Assembly (NCBI GenBank): GCA_002794735.1
Contig: NBAZ01000020.1
Location: 362,632 to 426,631, forward strand
Origin: Pyrrhoderma lamaoense
Taxonomy: Eukaryota; Basidiomycota; Agaricomycetes; Hymenochaetales; Hymenochaetaceae
Direction: 5' to 3'
Length of the DNA stretch: 64,000 nt
The position numbers and the translations under genes are program-made. Shown one piece after another: positions 44,638 to 56,977 of the stretch. The first letter of the stretch is position 1. The number at the start of each line of letters is the position of its first letter. The notes below the pieces were generated by a model. That model ran no database searches, was not told the origin of the DNA, and saw only the letters and a program-made list of their open reading frames with translations.

Positions 44638-47600
44638 TTGGATTTCTCCAGGTGCCAGTTTGAATCCCAAGAAGACTGCATGGTCCTTGAAGAAGAAACA
44701 TTTCGAGGGTTTCAAGTAGAAATCATGTCTTTGTATTCGAGTAAGCACTTCATGTATGAGGCGTATGTTCTTTTCTTTGGTTTTGGAGTAAATGATAATA
44801 TCATCCAGATAGAGGAGAACTTCATGTCCGATGAGGTCACCAAAGATAGTGTTTATTGCACGTTGAAAGCATGAGGGTGCATTGGCTAACTCAAACTGCA
44901 TTACCAAGGGTTTATAAGTTCTTTTGATAGTGATAAAAGCTGTGAGCTTTTGTGCTTGAGGGGTGAGGTAGATGTTGTTATATCCAGACCTCATGTTCAA
45001 GGTTGAGAAGACCTTGGCATTACTAATATCACAAGTGATATGTTGAAGTAAAAGAATAGGGAATTGATTGGAAACAGTAGCTCTGTTAAGATTGCAATAA
45101 TCAATAACAATTCAATCTCCTTCATTGGCTTTTGGTATAACAAAGACTGGAGCAGGAGCTTCTGCTTCAGTTGCTGGTATAATCCATTTATTCCTTAGAT
45201 TATCTTTGACCTATTCATCTATGATCTTCTAATTTTCAGCATTGAGACAAATCACTTTGCTTTGTTGCAAAGGCTTTTTGTTTCGCTTGAGATTCATATT
45301 GAATTGAGAAGGTTTGGGCAACCACACTGACTGCTTGAGGTCAAATCTGTCATTAAAATCAGATAGCTCCCTGGGGACAAAATCCGCCATTGGGTTTTGT
45401 CATCAGCCTGTCTTCCTGCTTCCCTAGCTTTGGCTTCTTTGAGTTCCAAGCATAGTTTAGTAAGAGCAGTTTTCCAAGAGAGATCTTTCTTGATCTCCTG
45501 TTTCTTTATATCCATCCCAATCGCTTCTAAGTTTGACTTGTCTTCATCATCAGATGATTCAGAGCTTCGTTTAGATGGTTCTCATGATATTTGAAAGCTG
45601 GGAGTAGCTTTAGCAATAGATTGCACATTCTTACGAGACCAAGGTGTGTTTGCATGCTTCTCATTCCAAGCTTTCTTCCAGCTGATCAGTTGTTGTCCTA
45701 TATCGCTGAGATTAGGCATAACTTGATCTATGTCCATAGGTGCTGGAGTTTGTGGTTGTTTACTAGCCAGTTTTGGACTTTGCCAGTATGTAGCTGATGA
45801 AGTTCGTTTGAGTTTCTGAGGAGAAGAGGGAATGGTTTGTTTGGGAAGAAGAGAGAGTAAGATGTCATCAGAGTTTGAGTCTGAATCTGAAGCTAGTCAC
45901 TTTCATTTCTTCTTCTTCTTCTTCTTCACAGCTTTCCGGTGTATCTTCTTCTTGAGTCTCCTTGTTTGAGTAGTCCGATTGAAGTAGATTCGATGTTTGG
46001 GAAAGCCTGGTTTACTGCATTCCATCCGTCCGTTGGCTAAGTCTAAAACTAGGCCAGATCGTTTGATAAAGTCCGTTCCAAGAATAGCTTCATCATCTCC
46101 ACAGGGTAGGATTCCGAAAACAATTTCTTGATCATAACAAAGTCTGGGGATATTGACTAAACAGTTAAGTTGTCGAGTAACCCTGCCGCCTTCAGATCCA
46201 TCTGCATTATGGACTAAGAAGGTCTTGTCTGCTGTCTTTGTGCTGAGACCTGAATCTTCCAATACATCTGGAGAGATTGTACAGCACCCTGCCCTAGTAT
46301 CATACAATGAGGAGATCTTCTTCTCTTTTTGTCCTTGTTTAAGAACTAGTATCAAATATACTTGCTTTCTTGCTCTGGGGAGGTTGACAGTCTTGCAGTT
46401 TATGGCCCCATTTGCCCTCACTGTCTAGAGGACATGGCCATGCGAAAATCCTCATCTGAAGAGAAATCACTGCCTGAGTACTCTTCTTCTGAGTCAGAAG
46501 AGCTAGACTCTGATGTTGTGGACTCCATGCCAGTTGCTGAGTCTGAGGTCTCGTCCTCCGTAGTAAATCCCATAAAGTGAACCTTCCTGGATACCTTCTT
46601 ACCTTTTTTTTTATAGTCAGGACAATCTGCTCTGAAATGTTCTACCTGCCCACAGTGAAAGCAAGCATCTCTTTCCACTGTCACAGTTTTCTTGCTGTGG
46701 TGCCTCTTAGATGACTTGCGCTTATTCTTGTGCCCTTGCATGGTACGTGCAGACCGTTGGTTCCAGGTTTGTTTTGACTTCTTCTTCTTAGAAGAGTGAT
46801 GTTGATGTTTGCTATGTTTACAAGCATCTATGTCCATGGATATCACATTTGGTTCCCCCTTTCCTTGTATGAGCCTATGCGTGTAGCCAACCAATTTCTT
46901 TTCTCTGTACATCTTTATGAGGTTGTTTATCAACTGATTGTAGGTCCAATTAACAAAGCCTGATTGTTGTGACACTTCTTCATGTGTATTGTTGTTAATG
47001 AAAACTTTGAGCAAAGCCACTTTAACATCATCACTGATATTACCCATGAGATCTGTCTTTTAACAATGAGTTGCTAAGAAGCTTAAGAAATCTTTGTCCT
47101 TATAGTTGGCTTCTTTAATTGTCATAGCTACAAAGATAGTAGTATTACATCCTTTGTTAGGATCCAAAGTTGTTTGTGACTTCAGATAGTTCATTAATTC
47201 CTGCTAGCTTCTCCAGAGTCCTTGAGTATAATCCAGTATCTGAGCAGCTGCATTATTCAGATCTTGAATCATGGGGCAAGGAATGTCTTTCGTCCATTTT
47301 GTACTTCTTTTACCAATAAGTGTACCCAGGCATATGCTTTTCCTTTGAGGTGAAGGATAGTGGTTGAAATCTTTTGAGTTTTGGTCATGCCTAGTATCAT
47401 TGTGAACATAATAGCTAGTAGATTGTAAAATTGGTTGAAATAATTATCATTTCCTTTTCATGGTTTGATCTTCAAGATCCCAAGCTTGCCCAGATTAGGA
47501 GTTGCTGCTGCTTGAGCTGCCATCATCCGAGAATTCTGATTCAAAAGTGAGGAATACAACTGGTAAAGGAGTTGAAGTGGTTAGAACAATAGTAATGTCC

Positions 47601-48081
47601 TTGCTATGTTCGAGTTCGAGTTTAGCTCACTGTGTGAGTGCAGTGATACTAGAGATAGTCTGCTCAAGTTTCTCGATTGCTGCTAGAGCTTGGGTACAAT
47701 AGAATTTGTAATAATAATTGTGTCCGTGTACTAAGAGAGTAGAGACTTCAACAATGTCTCTATTGTAGTCCTCTGCAACTTTCTTGAAATCTTCGAGTAG
47801 AGATTGTTGTTTGTCTATGTCTGCTTCAAAAATAACTTTGAAAGCAAAGAGTTCCTGGTTGACATGCCTAATGACTCTTTTAGTAACTTGGAGGTTTCCA
47901 GTATAGTTCTCCGGGAGCATGAACCAATGTAATAGGAGGTTTCTTTGATTCTTGACCTGATCAAAGACAATAGGATAATAATACTAATGACACAGAATGG
48001 GTGTATGTCGGTAAGGTTAAATGAGACTCACTTATAAAAAGTTTTCTTTTGGTTACTGAGGAGTCTAAAGAGGATGTCTGG
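44633..48081 (-). pseudogene. D- : reverse copy of D leader, gag, protease and RT
   Basis: Minus-strand repeat of D+. Gag segments (47920-47627, 47047-46418), protease (46421-45903) and RT start (45515-45294, 45000-44640) have the same stops and frame breaks as D+. Encoded segments are identical over 97, 209 and 73 residues and differ at one of 172. It includes the RT with YLDD (GHEVLLYLDDIIIYS) without a C insertion and stops at EIQLEL (~44633). The duplicated half must therefore be a recent copy or a conversion product. Confidence 0.9.
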
Positions 48082-49448
48082 TGTTATGGTTTCCTTAAAA
48101 CTAAGAGATCAGCGTGATCTACAACCTTAGTAATAGAGGTTTGATAACCCAGATAAAGCAACTCTGATCCTGTCGCCAAAAGGGGTGGGCTAGCAGTGTG
48201 CTGAATAGTTGATCAAACTAAATAGACACCTAGTCTGGTTAAAGCTAACAAGCAGTTAGTGCTTCTTCAAGGTAGGAGGTCTCAAGTCATCGTGCCAAGT
48301 GCTGAGGACACTACAAGTAGATTGTGACAAAGAAGTAATCACGCGAGGTGTTGACCAAGGTATTGATTCAACCTGAACGATGCCAATGCAATAACTTGTA
48401 GTATGATAACGTGGTCCTTCTTGGAGAGTATAGAAGTAGTCTCCTTACTGTACAGCAATAGAGAACAAGTAACAATGTTAGAGAAAGCTAGATGTTCTAT
48501 CACAATACAGATACCCTTAAAGCAACACCTTTGCCAGCTAACGACAATCTTGACCGAGCGCAAGTATTGTACTTCAAGTGTAGTTGATGTCTTATTATTG
48601 TTTTATGGCTATAAGTGAGTCTGAACAATCTACTCTATGATATCCAAAAGTCCTGCTTTTATAGCCTTCATCAACACCCATTATGCTATGGGTATTCCTT
48701 TATCCTAATCATAACCTTAAGGGCACTTGCTCCACAAGTCCCTGAAGACCCTGTGTATCCCACACATGTCTGAACCCTTATTGTTTCTGCTCCACTTGTC
48801 CATATGATCGCATTACTCCCTAAGACCTTGAGACCCTTAGATCTGATCTAGAGAGATTTCCAATCTCCTGACCTGAGTTAGGGTTCACTGCCCTGAACTC
48901 TAGATAACCCCAATTGTGGCTGAACTGTGTTATGTATTCACTCCACAAAGACCCTGTATAGTCCATGCTGACCCAGCAAGCCACACGCTGTTCTGTATTG
49001 AAGTATTAGTAATATCCCCATCGTATGTATCCAGGCACATCAATTAACTTGAGATGATCGTAGACTTTCTTTAATAGCTGACAGAATAAGAGTATTCCCC
49101 ATTCTGGAGGATCCTGTGGTATCACTTAATAATGAACCACACTACTGCTGCATTGTTCTTCATGCTGGTGTCCAATATGCTCCATATTCATTAAAACAGC
49201 ATTCCTGACTTGACCCCAGACCTTTTCCTTTCTTCTTATCTCCAAGAAAGTAACGTAGTGAAAGGTCCAGACACCTTGCTCCCAATGAGAGAATTCTCAG
49301 ATAAAATTGTCTGTCCAGTATTTCTGTACTTGTACCGTAAACTCGGTAGCATCCACTCCCATCTCGAAGAGAGTTGTCCAAGTGATCCTGTAGAGGTCCA
49401 ATTGTAACAAATAAGTTTTTTTACAATTAATACACCCTACCCTGGTCT
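48082..49448 (-). mobile_element. Family A copy A7, attached to D-
   Basis: Minus-strand A from its 3' terminus (TGTTATGG on the plus strand, 48082) back to ~370 nt from its start, ending exactly at CTGGTCT (49448). The A2 piece at 10638 starts with the very next A base (GGTAC). The right neighbour is the remainder of the B1 5' LTR. Confidence 0.85.
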
Positions 49449-49566
49449 ACAATCTGAGTCATAACAAATAGAATAAAAGATGGAATAAATAACATGTCAA
49501 CAACACATCAACATGAGTCAATAATGGACTTGAGAAAATTAATGAAATGTCTTTTAGTTCGTAACA
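49449..49566 (-). repeat. B1 5' LTR, outer piece
   Basis: ACAATCTGAGTC...GTAACA matches 4841-4958 of the B1 3' LTR over its full 118 bp. It is followed by the target duplication GAAGC. It closes the 45-kb nest. Confidence 0.85.
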
Positions 49567-49919
49567 GAAGCTTTTTCTCAAGATAAAGAAAGGCTTATGG
49601 TATTCGAATAACTACATGCATAGCTAACAATGCCATTACTAGATCAAGTCCATAGTTGGATTGAATCACAAAGAAGGTCAGAAAATAGAACTTTACCAAA
49701 TCCTACAAAAGAAGTAGGTGTTTGTATAACAGTGCATAAAGCAGGACAAACTAGCAAATCTCAAGTACACAATCAGATGGAACAAGTCCCTTAGTATCAG
49801 ACCAGAGTAGAGTGTGTCAATTGCAAAAAGACTTATTTGTTACAATTAAACCTTTATAAAATCACTTAGACTATTCTATTTGAGATGGAGGTGGATACTA
49901 CTGAGTTTATAGTACAAGT
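49567..49919 (+). mobile_element. Older family A copy A1, middle piece
   Basis: It resumes A1 after the B1 nest (GAAGCTTTTTCTCAAGATAAAG). It is heavily degraded relative to intact A, mostly G-to-A and C-to-T. It is interrupted at CAAGT (49915-49919) by a B2-type solo LTR. Confidence 0.8.
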
Positions 49920-50384
49920 TGTTACAAACAGGACTAAATTTTTATTTTCTTCTAAATACCCTGTTTACCAATGTTGATGTGTTGTTGATATGTTGTTTAT
50001 TACTTCTAACTATACATTCTCGTTGACTCAGCTTACATGACTTATGCATTGCTTACTCATTCTCATATGACTCATTTATTATTAATTGACTCCACTTCGC
50101 AACTGACTCACTTTTTGATTTATCACCCATTATTATCACTTATTAATCACAGTTTCCACAAGTATATAAACTCGGCAATCTGTGAGAGAACTCCTCACAC
50201 ACTTTATTTTTTGACTATCACCACCATAAGTTAACCTATTGTAGAGTTCTCTCGCAGTAAGACAACAACTAATAAGTTACTAATGGTCTTGAGTGCTAAG
50301 ACGAACTGTGTCCAATGACTACTGTTATTGTCATATCAGTGTTTATGCGAGCAATAGGCTCATCTAACCACTGTGGTCATAACA
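49920..50384 (+). mobile_element. B2-type solo LTR (465 bp)
   Basis: TGTTACAAACAGG...GGTCATAACA with a perfect duplication CAAGT on both sides (49915-49919, 50385-50389). Plus-strand orientation, TATA-like GTATATAAAC near 50163. It shows the full 5' LTR region lost from B2. Confidence 0.85.
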
Positions 50385-50840
50385 CAAGTACAGAAATATT
50401 AGACAAACAATTCTATTCTAGAATTCTCTCATTAGGAGCAAAGTGTTTAAACCTTTCACTATATTACTTTCTTAGAGATAAAAAAAAAAGAAAAGATCTG
50501 AGGTCAAGTCAAGATTGTTATCTTAATGAATATGAAGTATACTGGACACCAGCACAAAAAATAGTGTAGTAATAGTGTGGTTCACTATCAAGTGATACCA
50601 CAAGACTCCTCAGAATAAGGGTTACTCTTACTTCGTCAGCTACCAAGAGAAGTTTACAATCATCTCAAGTTAATTAATGTGCTTAGATACATATGATAGG
50701 GATATCATCTCTAATTTAATACAGAACAGCATGTGGCCTGTTAGATTGGTATGGGTTATACAAGGTCTTTGTGAAATAAATACATAACACATTTCAGCCA
50801 CAATTGGAGCTATTAAAGGTTCAAGACAGTAGACCTTAAC
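50385..50840 (+). mobile_element. Older family A copy A1, right piece
   Basis: It continues A1 (ACAAGTACAGAAATATTAG to CTTAACTCAGGGTCAG). The 281-aa frame is unreadable. It ends near 50840, before reaching the A promoter. Confidence 0.75.
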
Positions 50841-51374
50841 TCAGGGTCAGTGTTAGGTTTGATTTAGGAGGGCTTGTTTACAGTGGAAGGGTTAACCTAC
50901 ATAGTTATTACCTCATACTTCTCTCAGAATTATTAGATATATAAGACCACTTAGTAGCTCATGTATAACTTAACTTTGTTCTTGTCTTATCCCAATATTT
51001 CAATACACTTGTTCCCCACTTTGTGTTGTTCACACTTAGTACTTATCAAGTGAAAGCTCTGTTGGTTGTTGACAGATTGCTAGTGTATTGCTTATGATTT
51101 CAGCTGCAGTGTGAGAAAAGTTGTGCTCCACAATGATTATGAGTGTTTTGATCTTGACCTTAGTGAAAAGAAGTTTCTTTGTTTTTAGAGTTGGAGTGGG
51201 GGTTGCTGGCACCACTCTGGTATTTGGAGTTGAATTGTTGGGAGCTGGAGCTGAGATGTGTTGAGAGTTAAAAGAGTGGCAGTTACTTGTGAGTATGTGA
51301 GTGTCATACACTTTTCCTTTTTCTCTTTATTCTCATGCTTTTTTCTCTTTCTCATATTACTAAAACCTATTACA
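50841..51374. other. Partial C LTR (50896-51074) and unassigned sequence
   Basis: Positions 50896-51074 match the last ~180 bp of the C LTR (GATATATAAGACC to GTTGACA), plus strand, lacking the first half. The 300 bp after it (51075-51374) contain only a 92-codon minus-strand frame that extends back into the LTR, so it is not supported as a gene. A C/T-rich run (TTTTTCTCTTTATTCTC) lies near 51310-51350. Nothing else seen. Confidence 0.55.
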
Positions 51375-51836
51375 TACAGTTCGCCAAAAAACTGTTGACA
51401 TGATCGACGTAGTGATAAGTTTTTACATGTAACTCGATAACCACAAATTAAATAAACAAAATAAAAAATATATTCAGATAGCCATACATAAGATCTTTTT
51501 AATGATGTATATATTGTAAGGTAAAATAAAAAATTGAGAGACTTATGCTCGATATATTATTACATAATTGTGTCAACAGTTTTTTTGCTTTGAAATTATT
51601 TTTTTATTATATTCAGAATAACTCGAATTTTTCATTTACAACTTAATTCCAAATTCTTATAGATTAAAAACTCGGATTATTATATCTATTTAGTATATAA
51701 ATTACATTGATATTCTAGGTGATTAAATTAAATTTTCGATTTTAAGCAGAATTAAAATAATGTTTTTTAAAAGACAAAAATAATTTTTTAAAAGACAAAA
51801 ATAAATTTAATTTATATATAAATTAATATCAAAACT
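51375..51836. repeat. AT-rich repeat E, copy 2
   Basis: Near-identical to 17515-17955, with the same inverted repeat arms (51385-51400 and 51571-51587). A tandem duplication of ~22 bp (TTTTTTAAAAGACAAAAATAA) appears at 51764-51805. It stops at ATATCAAAACT, where A5 begins. Copy 1 continues past that point. Confidence 0.65.
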
Positions 51837-53193
51837 GTACAGCGATAGAGAACAAGTAACAATGTTAGAGAAAGCTAGATGTTCTACCACAATACAAATA
51901 CCCTTAAAGCAACACCTTTGCCAGCTAACAACAATCTTGACTGAGCGCAGGTATTGTACTTCAAGTGTAGTTGTAACTTGTTACCGTTTTACGGCTATAA
52001 GTGAGTCTGAACAATCTACTCTACGATGTCCAAAAGTCCTGCTTTTATAGCCTTCATCAACACCCATTATGCTATGGGTATTCCTTTATCCTAATCATAA
52101 CCATAAGGGCACTTGCTCCACAAGTCCCTGAAGACCCTGTGTATCCCACACATGTTTGAACCCTTAACGTCCCTGCTCCGCAGTCCATACAATTGTATTA
52201 CTCCCTGAGACCCTGAGACCCTTAGATCTGATCTAGAGATTCCCAATCTCCTGACCCTGAGTTAGGGTCCACTGCCCTGAACCCTAGATAACTCCAATTG
52301 TGGCTGAAGCATGTTGTGCATTCACTCCACAGAGACCCTAAATGGTCCGTGCCGACCCAGCAGGCCACACGTTGTTCGGCATTGAAGTATTGGAAATATC
52401 CCCACCATATGTATCCAGGCACATCGATTAACTTGAGATGATCGTAGACTTTCCTTGGTAGCTGACGGAGTAAGAGTATTCCCTATTCTGGGGGATCCTT
52501 TGGTATCACTTGATAGTGAACCACACTACTGCTGCACTGTTCTTCGTGCTGGTGTCCCGTATGCTCCATATTCATTAAGACAACAATCCTGACTTGACCC
52601 CAGACCTTTTCCTTTCTTCTTATCTCCAAGAATGTAACGTAGTGAAAGGTCCATACATCTTGTTCCCAATGAGGGAATTCTCAAATAGAATTGTCTGTCC
52701 AGTACTTCTGTACCTGTACTGTAAACTCGGTAGCATCCACTCCCATCTCGAAGAGAGTTGTCCAAGTGATCCTGTAGAGGTCCAATTGTAACGAATAAGT
52801 CTTCTTGCAATTAATACACCCTACCCTGGTCTGGTACCAGGGGACTCGTTCCACCTGACTGTGTACTTGAGATTCGCTAGTTCGTTCTGCTTCATATACT
52901 GCTATACGAACACCTACGTCTCCTGTAGGATTTGGTAAGGTCCTAGTCTCTGACCTTTGCCGTGATTCTATCCAACCACAGACTTGATCCAGCAATGGCT
53001 CTGCTGGCTGCGCATGTAGTTGTTCAAACACTGCAGGCCTTTCTTCATTTTGAGAGAGGACTTCCCTGTGTGACATGGCTGAGTTTGCTATTGTTTGTAA
53101 TAGGCAGGATTTGCAGCTTCCTATATTTGGTTTGTGTTTGATCTCCGACCTAGCCGATGATCTGCGAATCTTCAAACCTCCAATCCCGTAACA
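51837..53193 (-). mobile_element. Family A copy A5, 3'-truncated
   Basis: Minus-strand A lacking its last ~400 bp, with its 5' terminus (CCCGTAACA) at 53193. The 281-aa frame is cut by TGA after YWTDNSI (about 52679). The same nonsense change is in A6. D3 sequence begins at the next base. Confidence 0.85.
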
Positions 53194-55143
53194 GCTACAA
53201 AGAAGGCATTCTGTTCTGCACCAATCTTAATGCAGCCAAACGATACAAAGCCATATATCTTGAAATCCAATGCTTCAAACATAGTAGTAGGAGGAACTGT
53301 TAAACAGATCGGACCAGATGGTCAAGAACACCTAGTAGCATACTACTCAAAACACTTTGACTCCACCCAGCAAAACTGGACTACTTATGAAAGGGAGTTA
53401 TATGCAGTTATACTACTATTGGAGTTCTGGGAATGGCATTTATTTGCACCTCTATCTGATGGACAGAAGAATCTCATATACACTGATCACAAGAATCTGG
53501 AATACTTCTTGAACAACAAAACTGTTAATCCAAAACATATCCAATGGAGACTTAAATTGGAATGCTTCTAATATAATGTCAAGCTACAATACTTACCTGG
53601 GAAGCAAAATGTTCTAGCTGATGCTTTATCTCGAAAAGCACAAGATGCACAGGCATCTGAACCTATAACCCCTGAGTATGTTATCCCCAAGAACATGATT
53701 GAAGACTTCTTATGAGAGAAGAGTAAAAAGAAGAAGAGGAAAGTTATTCCCCCATTAGTACCTTGTAAAGCAAGAAGAATCAGTGAAGTACTTACAGATC
53801 TAACAGAGGTTCATGATCTCAACCTTGAAGATCCTATACTTCCCTTGCTTGAAGAAGCTTACAAATCGGATGAATAGAAAAAGGAGTATGATCATGCTGG
53901 AAGAAAATGGAAATGGAAAAACATGAAAGACACCCAATATATCAATGGAGTATGGTGGAAATCAAATTGAATCTGGATTCCCCCAATCAAGTCTTTACTC
54001 CGAAAGGTCTTTTATTAATTTCACGATTCCCCTCTTGCTGGACATGGAGGAGCTAATAACACGAGCGTTGTAGTTTGTCAAAGATATTTTTGGTCTTCAC
54101 TGACAAATGATGTCAAGAGCTATGTACAATCTTGCTTGATTTGTCAGCTCAACAAACCACTTCGCATCCCAAAACAAGGACCCTTGAAACAGGTTCAAGT
54201 ACCCAGTACACTATGACAGTTGATTACCTCAGATTTTATTACTAGTCTCCCCTCACTGCTCAAGGTCACAATGTGATCTTTACTGTAGTAGACAAGTTCA
54301 CAAAGATGGTCTCTTACATACCTTGTAAAGACACAATCAATGGAAGACAAACTTGGAATCTGCTACTACAACATATTCTTACTCGATTCGGAACCCCCTC
54401 CAAGATCATTACGGACAGAGGTTCACAATTCACTTCTCAGGACTTTCAAGAAGCCATGAAAGACTTTGGAATCGAATCATCGCTCAGTACAGCATACCAT
54501 GCTCAAATGGATGGTCAGAGCGAACGTGCTAACCAAGAAGTCAAGATCTATCTTCGTTGCTATGAAGAACTTGGTGGCAATATGTTGGAATAGGACAGAA
54601 GACTTTGCTTAGCAAGCTTTGCTCATAATTGTCGGGTTAGTGAAGCAACTGGAATGACCCCATTTCAGGCTTATTGCGGAATTACACCTGTATGGGTACC
54701 CAACTCCAAAAAAGCACTCTCAACTCCCTCGATTGAATTCTTTACTCGCTTACATCTTAAAGTTGAAGACACTCTAAAGCGAACTAGTGGAAAGATGAAG
54801 AATTCTGCAGATAAGAAAAGGAATAAAGGGAAGGATATACACCCTAGAGATTCCATTCTTATTGAGTCATCTCACATGACTAGACAAGTGGACACTAAGG
54901 CACTCAGACCCAAGTGAGTAGGACCTCAAATAGTTCTGGAATCCATCTCTCATACTGTCACTATTGAAAAGTTACCTGTTCTATCCAACTATCAATAAGA
55001 ATTGAGTTCGGAAACACTTACCGGACAATTGGGGCAAATATGAAGATACTCCCCCTGAACTTTTGATTATTGATGGAAAAGAAGAATATGAGATTGATGC
55101 AACTTTAAACTACAAACCTCCTCAGAAAAACCAACCACCACAG
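53194..55143 (+). pseudogene. pol: D3 pol: RNase H, integrase, start of chromodomain
   Basis: It begins inside RNase H (DGQKNLIYTDHKNLEYFLNN at 53455-53520, complete here unlike D+). Integrase follows (54273-54917) with VDKFTKMVSYIPCKD, ITDRGSQFTSQDFQEAMKD and ERANQEVKIYLRCYEELGGN, broken by TAG at 54591. The C-terminal part reaches EEYEIDATLNYKPPQKNQ and is cut by C3 at CACAG (55139-55143). It continues at 61285. Confidence 0.8.
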
Positions 55144-55320
55144 TGTCATGAACGAAAACGAACTTGTAGTTATTTCTTTTATTTTCTTATTATTTCTCTT
55201 CTATCACGTAAATGGTTACTAAGAGGGTTACCGGTTATCATGTGACTGGCTTAGTCACTGGGAGTCAGGTGATCGGGTGCTACGTAGTTATTACCTCATA
55301 CTTTTCCCAGGATCATTAGA

Positions 55321-55328
55321 TATATAAG
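55321..55328 (+). promoter_or_regulatory. C3 LTR TATA box
   Basis: TATATAAG in the 5' LTR. Thirty-three bases from its start lies TAGCTTTGTTCT (55354-55365), the likely region of the RNA 5' end and the complement of the primer-binding site. The same box recurs in C1 and C2 LTRs. Confidence 0.65.
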
Positions 55329-55458
55329 ACCGCTTAGTAGCTCATGTATAACTTAGCTTTGTTCTTGTCTTATCCCAGTACCTCAATACATTTGTCCCCA
55401 CTTTGTGTTGCTCACACTTAGTACTTATCAAGTAGAGGCTCTGCTGGTCGCTGACATC

Positions 55459-55470
55459 AGAACAAAGCTA
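55459..55470 (+). promoter_or_regulatory. C3 primer-binding site, self-priming type
   Basis: AGAACAAAGCTA starts 3 bases (after TC) inside the 5' LTR end and is the exact reverse complement of LTR bases 55354-55365 (12 of 12). C1 and C2 keep the same pair. This matches the Tf1/sushi self-priming mechanism rather than a tRNA primer. Confidence 0.65.
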
Positions 55471-55853
55471 CTCATTGTCTTGTGCTCATCATCTATTACA
55501 ACACAATCCCTTTTATTTTCTCACTATAGGGGGGGAAACCAGTGCTTTCATCATCTCTCCACGTAAACTTTCCCACACCCTAAACCCCTATTACGTCATC
55601 ATCTACATTACATCATCATCCGCTTATCTAATACTCTGCTATCAGTGGTGTGCATAAAGCTAACCATTGTTTAAGGGTACTTAACTTCTAAGCTGGCTTT
55701 ACGATTACGTATCTTCTTTCATCACACTCTTGTCCACACCTTCGTACTCACCTCTATCAACGCTTACCCACCCATACGACTCTGGTACGAAGGACTATCT
55801 TTCCAGATCTTCTTTGACATCGACAACAGAGGAGTTACCCCGGCTTGGCAACA

Positions 55854-56977
55854 ATAGAACAGGACAACGTAGAACCACAACAACAACAACAGCAGCAGCA
55901 GCAGCAAGAGCAGCTCGACCCACCTCCCGCACCCCCTACTGTAGAGCAGCTACAGCTACAGCTTCGAGCTCTTAGAGAAGAAATCGAAGGGACCAACAAT
56001 GTGGTGAGAGGACTTATGGCACTAGTGGAACGGCAGCACCGCCCAGCCCCTCGTGCTAAGATCCATGTAGCCAAACCAGAACCCTTCGATGGCAAAGACT
56101 ACGACGCTTTCATTCGCTCTGTCACCACGTACCTACGAGCAGCCAAGGCAGACTTTCCAGATGACAAATCCCAAGCTCTGTTCGTGCTGTCTTTTATGAA
56201 GGGAGGTCATGCAGGTGTATGGGCAGAAAACTACTTAGAATCTGCTTACGATGATGTGGGAGACTTCAAAGACACCAGTCATGAGTTCATCGGAAAGCTA
56301 GAGGCAGCCTTCTCAGACCCCAACAAACGAGCTAACGCACAATGTGACTTGGAGAGACTTCGAGTGGTCAAACAGTCTTATGACGAGTTCTTCCAGCAGT
56401 TCGAGATCTACTTACAAAAAGCAGGCTACAACACCATCATGCACGAACCCTACTTAATCTCCCTGCTAAAGAAAGCTCTACCCGAAGACACCCTTACCTT
56501 TGTTCTCAGCTCTCGCCCCACCCCTGTAACCTATAAAGAATGGAAAGAACAGGCTATACTCCACGAGAGAACCAAGCTGAAACTGAGGGCAATACGAGGA
56601 CAAGGTAACTCTCTTCTGAGCACATTTAAACCACATCCACAGAACAACCCACCTGCTACTCGCCCAGCTAATGAGGCCCCTGCTAAGCGAGACCACTCGG
56701 GACCACGTTTGCAGGACTTGGGCAGCCAATGGACATGTCAGTGAGTCAGGCTCGACAATGAGGTGGTTGCTACTTGTGTGGAAAGGTTGGACATTTTGCA
56801 CGCGAATGTCCCAACCAAAAGACGCAGATCCGAGCAATCTTGCGTGCTATGAGTGGAAGTGAGAGGAAAGTGTGGGCGGATGGAGTGGAAGAGTTGAAAG
56901 AGAGTGACTTCGAGGAAGAAGGTGAGGGCGAGGACGAGACGGAATTCGAGGAGGGTTTTGCGGCGGCCCAAGCATGA
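55854..56977 (+). pseudogene. gag: C3 gag: capsid plus CCHC knuckle
   Basis: The frame opens from 55845. The expected start codon (ATG in C2) is ATA here, so initiation is doubtful. A Gln repeat, a coiled-coil-like LQLQLRALREEIEG, then the capsid: KPEPFDGKDYDAFIRSVTTY, GGHAGVWAENYLESAYDDVG, FIGKLEAAFSDPNKRA, QQFEIYLQKAGYN and LISLLKKALPEDT. The frame shifts near 56700 (one base missing relative to C2), and a TGA precedes the knuckle CYLCGKVGHFAREC (CX2CX4HX4C, about 56770-56811). A Glu/Asp-rich tail follows, and the TGA at 56975-56977 overlaps the pol ATG. Confidence 0.85.

Larger units (their letters stand above)
4470..49566 (-). mobile_element. B1 chromovirus with everything nested in it (45.1 kb)
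   Basis: B1 is a Ty3/gypsy element on the minus strand. Its 3' LTR is 4470-4958, its body 4959-10264, and its 5' LTR starts at 10265. The 5' LTR is interrupted after 10637 and resumes at 49449-49566 (375 plus 118 bp against 489 bp for the intact LTR). The outer flanks carry a perfect 5-bp duplication GAAGC. The polypurine tract before the 3' LTR reads GAAGGGGGGTGA. All sequence between 10638 and 49448 was therefore acquired after B1 inserted. Confidence 0.8.

Noticed and set aside
50341..50569. 84-aa plus-strand ORF at 50315-50569 as a gene
   Set aside because: Its second half is out-of-frame family A sequence and its first half is B2 LTR. It is a junction artefact of the solo LTR insertion.
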